NCBI GenBank assembly: GCA_002428015.1
Contig: DIZW01000035.1
Coordinates: 1-20,498 of the forward strand
Direction: 5' to 3'
From: Oxalobacteraceae bacterium UBA6018
GTDB taxonomy: Bacteria > Pseudomonadota > Gammaproteobacteria > Burkholderiales > Burkholderiaceae_D
Length of the DNA stretch: 20,498 bases
Position 1 is the stretch's first letter; each line of letters starts with the position of its first letter. Both the position numbers and the translations under genes were made by a program. A model generated the notes under the pieces. That model saw nothing but the letters and a program-made list of their open reading frames with translations, searched no databases and was not told the DNA's origin. Below, one piece after another: positions 15,518 to 20,498 of this stretch.

Positions 15518-16266
15518 ACCGCCTTCTCCTGATCGCCGCCCTGTGCGCGGCCAGCAACGCCGCCGCCGACCCCGGCGCGCCCGTCATCGTCACCGGCACC
15601 GTGGCCGACGAAGCCAGCAAGGCCGGCCTGCTGGGCCGCCTGCGCGAGGTGTACGGCAGCGCCCGGGTCATCGACCAGCTGTCCGTGGGCGCGGTCGCGG
15701 CGCCGGCCAACTGGGACGCCTACGTGCAAAAGCTGCTGGGGCCCAACCTCAAGCTGATCAGCGGCGGCCAGCTCAAGGTCGACGGCAATGCCGTCAGCGT
15801 GCGCGGCGACGTCGGCAGCGAAGCCCAGCGCCAGCAGATCGCCGGCGAGTTCGCCGCCAGCCTCAATCCGACCTACACCGTCAACAACGCCCTGCGCGTG
15901 ACGGTGTCGGAACAGAAGGCGCTGGACGACACCCTGGCCAACCGGATCATCGAATTCGAGTCCGGCAAGGCCACCTTGACCGACTCGGGCAAACTGATCC
16001 TGGACCAGATGAGCGTGGTGCTGTTGCGCCTGAAAGACAAGAAGGTGGAAGTGATCGGCCACACCGACAACGCCGGTTCGCGCGCCAGCAACCTGCCGCT
16101 GAGCCAGTCGCGCGCCGAGGCGGTGAGGACCTACCTCGGCTCGAAGGGGATACGCCCGGAGCTGGTGGCCGTGTCGGGCGAGGGGCCGGACCGCCCGGTG
16201 GCCGACAACCGCACCCCGGAAGGGCGCGCGCGCAACCGCCGCATTGAATTCAAGGTGCTGCAGTAG
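15514..16266 (+). CDS. OmpA-family peptidoglycan-binding protein with BON-like N-terminus (T6SS-linked)
   Basis: 250 residues with a Sec signal peptide (about 1-18, cleavage near AAA/DPG). Residues 22-130 look like two BON-type alpha/beta repeats (VIVTGTVADEASKAGLLGRL and VSVRGDVGSEAQRQQIAGEF). The C-terminal OmpA domain (about 143-250) has IGHTDNAGSR with D185, LSQSRAEAV with R200, and the NRTPEGRARNRR finish. The 15-residue D-to-R spacing equals that of the diaminopimelate-binding pair in OmpA. It therefore binds peptidoglycan in the periplasm. The TssL of this locus lacks an OmpA extension, so this protein may supply the wall anchor, as TagL does elsewhere. GTG 15514 overlaps the tagF stop (GTGA). 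C11 does not sit in a good lipobox. Confidence 0.88.
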   Translation: MNRLLLIAALCAASNAAADPGAPVIVTGTVADEASKAGLLGRLREVYGSARVIDQLSVGAVAAPANWDAYVQKLLGPNLKLISGGQLKVDGNAVSVRGDVGSEAQRQQIAGEFAASLNPTYTVNNALRVTVSEQKALDDTLANRIIEFESGKATLTDSGKLILDQMSVVLLRLKDKKVEVIGHTDNAGSRASNLPLSQSRAEAVRTYLGSKGIRPELVAVSGEGPDRPVADNRTPEGRARNRRIEFKVLQ

Positions 16267-16289
16267 CGGGCCGCGCGAGCGCGGCGGCG

Positions 16290-16317
16290 ACGGCGGACCG
16301 CGGTCCGCCGTTTCTGT
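16290..16317 (+). terminator. Terminator of the tssM-tagF-ompA unit
   Basis: The perfect palindrome ACGGCGGACCG/CGGTCCGCCGT (16290-16311) can form a 9-bp stem with a CGCG loop. It is followed on the plus strand by TTTCTGTTT. It lies 24 bases after the ompA stop and just before the end of tssL on the other strand. Read leftward there is no T run, so it should stop only rightward transcription. Confidence 0.75.
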
Positions 16318-16325
16318 TTATGGGT

Positions 16326-17081
16326 TCAGGGCAGGGTGATGGTGACGTTGGCCGCGCGCGGGGGCAGCTTGACCAGGTCGTTGTAGGCCGCCAGCGCCCC
16401 GTTGGTGCCGTGCGCCAGGCTGGCGCGAAAGCCGACGTAGGCGGCCAGGCCGGCCAGCGCGAACACCGAGGTCAACACCCACAGCGACAGGTCGCTGCGC
16501 AACTTGTTGGCGACCTGGTCGGGCCGCTCGACGTGGGGGGCGAAGCCGCGGCTCTTGCCGCGCATGCGGGCGATCTCGTCGCCCAGGCGCGCGCACAGGT
16601 AGTTGAGCTTGTCGTGGCCGTCGAGCGCGTAGCGGCCCTGGAAGCCCAGCAGCAGGCACAGGTGGAACACCTCGAGCGACTGCAGGTGCACGCTGCCGCG
16701 CGCGCGCAGGTCTTCCAGGCGCTGGAAGAAATGCTCGCCGGCCAGCTGGTCGCCGAACAGGCGCAGCTGCAGCGGCCGGGTCTCCCAGGCTTCGCGCAGC
16801 GCATACGGCGAGCGCAGGATGATCTCGTCGACCGCCGCGCAGTAGGCGTACTTGGCGTGCAGCACGTCCTCCGGATCGGCGCCGATGGTCTTGGCGTTGC
16901 GGTCCACGTCGCCGAGGAACTGGGTCATGTTGTTGACGAACCCGGTCTGCTCGTGCGGCCCGCTGCCGTTCTTGAGCAGGAACAGGGCGTAGAAGCCCTC
17001 GTACATGACGTCGACCAGGCTCTGCGGCCCGGGCGCGCGCTGCGCCGCCGGCTTGGCGCGCCGTTCGATGTGGCCGCTCAT
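16326..17081 (-). CDS. tssL: Type VI secretion membrane-complex protein TssL (DotU family, short form)
   Basis: 251 residues. The cytoplasmic helical DotU domain (about 18-185) has PLQLRLFGDQLAGEHFFQRL (103-122) and FHLCLLLGFQGRY (139-151). A single C-terminal membrane anchor lies at about 199-218, with a short periplasmic tail. There is no OmpA extension. TssL forms the inner-membrane complex with TssM. The ATG at 17081 is preceded by GGGAG and overlaps the stop of a tiny upstream frame (ATGA). It is transcribed toward, and convergent with, the tssM-tagF-ompA unit. tssJ lies upstream on the same strand, but the usual tssK between them is missing. Confidence 0.94.
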   Translation of the reverse strand: MSGHIERRAKPAAQRAPGPQSLVDVMYEGFYALFLLKNGSGPHEQTGFVNNMTQFLGDVDRNAKTIGADPEDVLHAKYAYCAAVDEIILRSPYALREAWETRPLQLRLFGDQLAGEHFFQRLEDLRARGSVHLQSLEVFHLCLLLGFQGRYALDGHDKLNYLCARLGDEIARMRGKSRGFAPHVERPDQVANKLRSDLSLWVLTSVFALAGLAAYVGFRASLAHGTNGALAAYNDLVKLPPRAANVTITLP

Positions 17082-17158
17082 GGCCGCGCTCCCTCGGCCC
17101 GCGCGCTGCTGGGTGAAATCCTCATCTGGCCCTCCGAATATATGGTTTCAGGAAACAT
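17078..17158 (-). other. Tiny reading frame between tssJ and tssL, possible tssK remnant or leader
   Basis: A 26-codon frame starts at ATG 17158 (MFPETIYSEGQM) and ends at TGA 17080-17078, overlapping the tssL start. Inside it, a second ATG at 17125 has a strong GGAGG (17131-17135) five bases upstream and would give 15 codons (MRISPSSARAEGARP). The segment IYSEGQMRISP recalls the conserved start of TssK, where a (W)-x-EG-hydrophobic-x-P motif leads into PQHFQ. The PQHFQ part and everything after it are absent. Either an in-frame deletion of tssK left this stub, or it is a leader peptide coupled to tssL. The resemblance is short and unproven. Confidence 0.35.
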
Positions 17159-17184
17159 GTAGCTTGATAGAAACGTGGCGCCGA

Positions 17185-17706
17185 TTATTGACACCGCGCA
17201 GGCGCGCGCGGATTGAGGGCGCCGGCGTGCAGCGCGCACGCCTGTGCCGCGAGCGTGAGGCCGGCGCGCTCGGCGTCGGCGGCCACGAACGACAGGCGCC
17301 ACTGGTTCGCCGCCGGCGCGTGGAACAGCGCCACCACCCCGACGAAGCCGGCTTCGCGGTTGACCTTCTCGACGATCCGGTAGTGCTGGCCGGGCACCAG
17401 CGTCACTTCCTTGACCTCGAGCAGATCGGCGCCGAAGGCGGCGTGCTCCTTCTGCGGGTCGAGGAAGGTGTCGAAGGGTGCCTGGTCGAAGGCGGCGCGC
17501 TGGCGCAGCTTGTAGATGCGGGTGACCAGGGCCAACGGCTGGCCCTTGGCGTTGGCGTTCAGGCTGGGCGCGGCGTCGAGCGCGATGGCGACGCTGCGCG
17601 CGGGCTTTTGCGCGTCGGGCACGTCGGCCAGGAGCCGGCTGACACCGCCCGCGCAGCCGGACAGGAGCAACGCCAGCGCAAGCGGGACACTACGAATCGC
17701 ATTCAT
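17185..17706 (-). CDS. tssJ: Type VI secretion outer-membrane lipoprotein TssJ
   Basis: The start is ATG 17706 (MNAIRSV) after an AGGA site six bases away; a longer frame upstream has no signal peptide in the right place. The 173-residue precursor has the lipobox LLSGC with C18, so the mature protein is tethered to the outer membrane. The rest fits the TssJ/SciN beta-sandwich: VAIALDAAPSLNANAKG (34-50), PLALVTRIYKLRQRAAFD, a middle loop with FLDPQKE, and a final YRIVEKVNREAGFVGVVALF strand region. TssJ binds the periplasmic end of TssM. The gene reads leftward toward tssL, 103 bases away, and is divergent from the TPR lipoprotein gene. Confidence 0.9.
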   Translation of the reverse strand: MNAIRSVPLALALLLSGCAGGVSRLLADVPDAQKPARSVAIALDAAPSLNANAKGQPLALVTRIYKLRQRAAFDQAPFDTFLDPQKEHAAFGADLLEVKEVTLVPGQHYRIVEKVNREAGFVGVVALFHAPAANQWRLSFVAADAERAGLTLAAQACALHAGALNPRAPARCQ

Positions 17707-17892
17707 GGGCTTTCCTCGGGATGGATGGGACGAGTGTCCATTTAACGGGAACGTGCCACGCAGCAACTGCGCTAGCGCAATTATCCTGTCGTTTCTGGCA
17801 AGAAATTAATTGATGTGCGGTTTGAGTTTGCGCAAACCCGCGTGTTTCCGTTGTCCAATAATGAGCTCTGGACCAACCGACCGGAGATCAAC
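17707..17892. promoter_or_regulatory. Divergent regulatory region between tssJ and the TPR-lipoprotein-tssBC unit
   Basis: A 186-base region, AT-richer than its surroundings, between two divergent starts. It holds two perfect 12-bp palindromes, TGCGCTAGCGCA (17768-17779) and GTTTGCGCAAAC (17826-17837), whose centres are 58 bases apart and which share TGCGC/GCGCA half-sites. Directly beside the first, the minus strand reads GATAAT (17780-17785 on the plus strand), a possible -10 for tssJ. AATAAT at 17857-17862 is a possible -10 for the rightward genes. No good -35 elements or sigma-54 (GG-N10-GC) site are visible. Promoter activity here is implied by the layout; the exact sites are inference. 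Confidence 0.45.
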
Positions 17893-18456
17893 ATGCAGTT
17901 GAAACATTTACTTCCTGGTGTCGCCTGTTTTGCCATCCTGGCCGGATGCGCCACGACGGAACCCCCCGCACCCGCCGCCAAGCCGCCGGTGGTGATCCTG
18001 GACGCCTCGCTGGCCGAGGCCGACACGGCCGTCAACGCCGGCATGCCGGACAAGGCCGTCGCCCTGCTCAAGTCGGCCAGCGCCGCCTATCCGGCCGACA
18101 AGCAGCCCTGGCTGCGCATGGCCCAGCTGCATTTCGACAAGCAGTCCTACGGCGAGGCGATCACCGACGCCCTCGAAGTGGTCGAGCGCGACCAGAACGA
18201 CATGCAAGCCCACAGCATCTTGGCGGTGGCCGGCCTGAGGGTCTCGGTCAAGGCGCTGGCCGACTTGGCCCAGAAGAACAACCTGACCGGCAGCGTGCGC
18301 AGCGAAGCCGAGGACCTGGCCAAGCTGCTGCGCGCGCGCCTGGGCGAACAGTTGATCCCGGTCCACAAGGCGCCTGTGCGCAGCGCCCACGCGGCGCCCG
18401 CGCGCAGGTCGGCCCCGGCCAAGAGCGCGACGGACGATCCGTTCGCCGGCTTCTAG
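17893..18456 (+). CDS. TPR-containing lipoprotein of the T6SS locus
   Basis: The start is ATG 17893 after GGAG (17883-17886). The 187-residue precursor has a lipoprotein signal ending in ILAGC (C19) followed by a Pro/Ala linker. Residues about 38-140 are helical with TPR-like pairs: ASLAEADTAVNAGMPDKAVALLKSA, then PWLRMAQLHFDKQSYGEAITDALEVVERD and AHSILAVAGL. The tail (about 155-187) is basic and Ala/Pro-rich and ends DDPFAGF. It is 65 bases upstream of tssB and the first gene of that unit. TPR proteins serve as docking platforms, so it may help tether or localise the apparatus at the outer membrane. It is not TssA, which is larger and cytoplasmic. I do not know an established name for it. 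Confidence 0.8.
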   Translation: MQLKHLLPGVACFAILAGCATTEPPAPAAKPPVVILDASLAEADTAVNAGMPDKAVALLKSASAAYPADKQPWLRMAQLHFDKQSYGEAITDALEVVERDQNDMQAHSILAVAGLRVSVKALADLAQKNNLTGSVRSEAEDLAKLLRARLGEQLIPVHKAPVRSAHAAPARRSAPAKSATDDPFAGF

Positions 18457-18521
18457 GCCGCTCCTGTCGTCCCCGCCGGACCGGCGCGCCGGTCCCCTTG
18501 TCGCCAAACCCTGGAGTCCCT

Positions 18522-19031
18522 ATGGCCAAAAATGAGAGTGTGCAGAAACGTCTGCAAAAGGTGCGTGCGCCGCGTGTACAGATGACGTATGACGTGGAAG
18601 TCGGCGACGCGATCGAGAACAAGGAATTGCCCTTCGTGGTGGGCGTGGTGGGCGATTTCGGCGCCAACCCGGCGGTGGAGAAGAAGCGTCTGAAGGACCG
18701 CAACTTCGTCAACGTGGACAGCAGCAATTTCGACGAGGTGCTGGGCGGCGTGGCGCCGGTGGCCAGCTTTCGCGTGCCCAACCACCTGGGCGCGGAGGGG
18801 GGCGAGTTCGGCGTGACGCTGCAATTTAAGGAGATGGCCGACTTCCGGCCCGAGGCAGTGGTCCAGCAGGTGGCGCCCCTGAAGGGTTTGCTGGACGCGC
18901 GCACCAAGCTGGCCGACCTGCGCAACAAGCTGGCTGGCAACGACAAGCTGGACGACATCCTCAGCGAGGTGCTCAGCAATACCGACAAGCTCGGCAGCCT
19001 GCGCAAGGCCGCCGGCGGCGGGGAGAAATAA
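18522..19031 (+). CDS. tssB: Type VI secretion contractile sheath small subunit TssB
   Basis: 169 residues, full family length. It opens MAKNESVQKRLQKVRAPRVQ and contains the conserved VEVGDAIENKELPFVVGVVGDF, LKDRNFVNVDSSNFDEVL and LQFKEMADFRPEAVVQQV segments; the final helix carries ILSEVLSNTDKLGSL. TssB pairs with TssC to form the sheath that contracts in the cytoplasm and propels the Hcp tube. GGAG at 18513-18516 supports ATG 18522. tssC starts one base after its stop, so the two subunits are made together. Confidence 0.97.
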   Translation: MAKNESVQKRLQKVRAPRVQMTYDVEVGDAIENKELPFVVGVVGDFGANPAVEKKRLKDRNFVNVDSSNFDEVLGGVAPVASFRVPNHLGAEGGEFGVTLQFKEMADFRPEAVVQQVAPLKGLLDARTKLADLRNKLAGNDKLDDILSEVLSNTDKLGSLRKAAGGGEK

Positions 19032-19032
19032 C

Positions 19033-20498
19033 ATGGCCGCCATCCTCGCAGCGGCCGACGCCGCCCCGGTCGCCCTCGAAACCAGCCTGCTCGACCAGAT
19101 CGTCGAGCAAAGCCGGGTCGCCAAATCCAGCGCCGAGCACGAGCGCGCGCGCGACATCATCTCCGAGCTGGTCAGCCAGGTCATGGACGGCACGGTGGTG
19201 ATGTCGAACAATCTGTCGGCCACGATCGACGCCCGCGTGGCCGAACTGGACCGGATGATCTCGCAGCAGCTGTCGGCCGTCATGCATGCGCCCGAATTCC
19301 AGAAGCTCGAGCGCAGCTGGACCGGGCTCCAGTACCTGGTCAAGAATTCCACCACCAACGCCGGCCAGCAGATCCGCATGATGAACGCGACCAAGAAGGA
19401 GCTCGTCAAGGACTTCCAGTCGGCCCTGGAGTTCGACCAGAGCACGATCTTCAAGAAGGTCTACGAGGAGGAGTTCGGCACCTTCGGCGGCGCGCCCTAC
19501 GGCACACTGATCGGCGACTTCGAAATGACGCGCCAGCCCGAGGACATGTATTTCCTCGAGCAGATGTCGCACGTGGCCGCGGCCAGCCACGCGCCCTTCA
19601 TCACCTCGGCTTCGCCCGAATTGTTCGGACTGGAGAGCTACAGTGACCTGGGCAAGCCGCGCGACCTGGCCAAGGTGTTCGACACCGTCGAATACGCCAA
19701 GTTCAAGGCCTTCCGCGAGTCCGAGGATGCGCGCTACGTGGGCTTGACCCTGCCGCGCTTCCTGGGCCGCATGCCGTTCAACCCGGTCGACGGCAGCAGC
19801 ACCGAGGGCTTCAATTTCGTCGAGGACGTGGACGGCACCGACCACCACAAATACCTGTGGTGCAACGCGGCCTACGCCTTCGCCAGCAAGCTCACCCGCG
19901 CCTTCGAAGACTTCGGCTGGTGCGCCGCCATCCGCGGCGTGGAGGGCGGCGGCCTGGTGGAGGACCTGCCCACCCATACCTTCAAGACCGACGAGGGCGA
20001 GGTCGCGCTCAAGTGCCCGACCGAGCTGGCCATCACCGACCGGCGCGAGAAGGAGTTGAGCGACCTCGGCTTCATCTCGCTGGTGCACTGCAAGAACACC
20101 TCCTACGCCGCCTTCTTCGGCGCCCAGTCGGCCCAGAAGGCCAAGAAGTACGCCAACGAGGCCGCCAACGCCAACGCGGTGCTGTCGTCGCAACTGCAAT
20201 ACATCTTCGCCGTCTCGCGCATCGCCCACTACATGAAGGCCATGATGCGCGACAAGATCGGCAGCTTCGCCTCCGCTTCCGGCGTGGAGGAGTTCCTGAA
20301 CCGCTGGCTAATGCAGTACGTGCTGCTCGACGACAATGCCAGCCAGGAAAAGAAGGCCCAGTTTCCCCTGCGCGAAGCGAGCGTGCAGGTACTCGAGGTG
20401 CCGGGCCGGCCTGGCGTGTACCGCGCCGTGTCCTTCCTGCGCCCCCATTTCCAGCTCGACGAGCTGTCCGTTTCGCTCCGACTGGTCGCGGAGTTGCC
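19033..20498 (+). CDS. tssC: Type VI secretion contractile sheath large subunit TssC (3' end cut by the window)
   Basis: The frame opens at ATG 19033, after GGGAG in the end of tssB, and stays open to the window edge: 488 codons plus two bases. Family hallmarks are LERSWTGLQYLVKNS near residue 93, GTLIGDFEM, TLPRFLGRMPFNP, KYLWCNAAYAFA, GFISLVHCKNTSYAAFF and the closing LRLVAEL. TssC proteins are usually close to 495 residues and end shortly after that last strand, so only a handful of codons should be missing. It forms the outer sheath layer and contains the ClpV-independent core fold. The gene is intact as far as visible. Hcp and baseplate genes would be expected next. Confidence 0.97.
   Translation, partial: MAAILAAADAAPVALETSLLDQIVEQSRVAKSSAEHERARDIISELVSQVMDGTVVMSNNLSATIDARVAELDRMISQQLSAVMHAPEFQKLERSWTGLQYLVKNSTTNAGQQIRMMNATKKELVKDFQSALEFDQSTIFKKVYEEEFGTFGGAPYGTLIGDFEMTRQPEDMYFLEQMSHVAAASHAPFITSASPELFGLESYSDLGKPRDLAKVFDTVEYAKFKAFRESEDARYVGLTLPRFLGRMPFNPVDGSSTEGFNFVEDVDGTDHHKYLWCNAAYAFASKLTRAFEDFGWCAAIRGVEGGGLVEDLPTHTFKTDEGEVALKCPTELAITDRREKELSDLGFISLVHCKNTSYAAFFGAQSAQKAKKYANEAANANAVLSSQLQYIFAVSRIAHYMKAMMRDKIGSFASASGVEEFLNRWLMQYVLLDDNASQEKKAQFPLREASVQVLEVPGRPGVYRAVSFLRPHFQLDELSVSLRLVAEL

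Noticed and set aside
15514..15600. Lipoprotein signal in the OmpA-family protein (C11)
   Set aside because: Residues before the cysteine (AAL) do not fit a lipobox; the AAA/DPG signal peptidase I site is better.
17790..17812. Sigma-54 promoter resembling TGGCA...TTG upstream of the TPR lipoprotein gene
   Set aside because: The GC dinucleotide expected ten bases after GG is absent.
18973..20229. 418-codon minus-strand frame opposite tssC
   Set aside because: Shadow of tssC, same composition argument.
1..20498. CRISPR arrays, tRNA or rRNA genes, complete insertion sequences
   Set aside because: No regularly spaced repeats, cloverleaf-like segments or transposase frames with terminal repeats were seen.

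Overview
The window reads as high-GC betaproteobacterial chromosome, most likely Oxalobacteraceae (Massilia, Duganella or Janthinobacterium type). The protein styles support this: LytS/LytTR pair, FAN1-type nuclease, T6SS with TagF and a separate OmpA. So do codon use and an E. coli-type LexA box. This assignment comes from recognised protein families, not from a database search.

Left part (1-2235): a gene-poor, lower-GC stretch. It holds an orphan GH19 lysozyme/chitinase-like enzyme (258-899), about 700 bases with no credible gene, two small proteins with clear ribosome binding sites (1612-1776 and 1868-2044), and a strong hairpin terminator (2073-2104).

Envelope-sensing operon (2236-5093, +): a four-TM DUF5668-type protein, a LiaF-like protein, a LytS-family histidine kinase and a LytTR response regulator. 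All are overlapping or coupled. The layout suggests a membrane-stress sensor module analogous to, but not the same as, Firmicute LiaFSR.

DNA-repair operon (8984-5074, -): a FAN1-like VRR-NUC nuclease followed, with a GTGA overlap, by a Cas4/RecB-like nuclease fused to an Fe-S DinG/XPD-type helicase. A perfect LexA operator (9010-9029) lies 25 bases upstream of the first start codon, so this is very probably an SOS-controlled interstrand-crosslink or branched-DNA repair unit.

Type VI secretion locus (about 9122-20498, continues to the right). A Pro/Ala-rich one-TM protein (-) is divergent from a membrane-anchored M15 peptidase that resembles the cell-wall hydrolases used for T6SS assembly. 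Then come tssM-tagF-ompA (+, four-base overlaps), closed by a terminator. The convergent tssJ-tssL pair (-) follows, and then a TPR lipoprotein, tssB and tssC (+; tssC is cut by the window end a few codons before its expected stop). tssK, usually between tssJ and tssL, is not there. In its place is a 103-base gap with a tiny reading frame that is coupled to tssL and may be a TssK remnant. The membrane complex (TssJ/L/M), its probable peptidoglycan anchor (OmpA), the wall hydrolase (M15), the post-translational repressor TagF and the sheath (TssB/C) are therefore all present. Baseplate, Hcp, VgrG, ClpV and TssA genes would have to lie outside.
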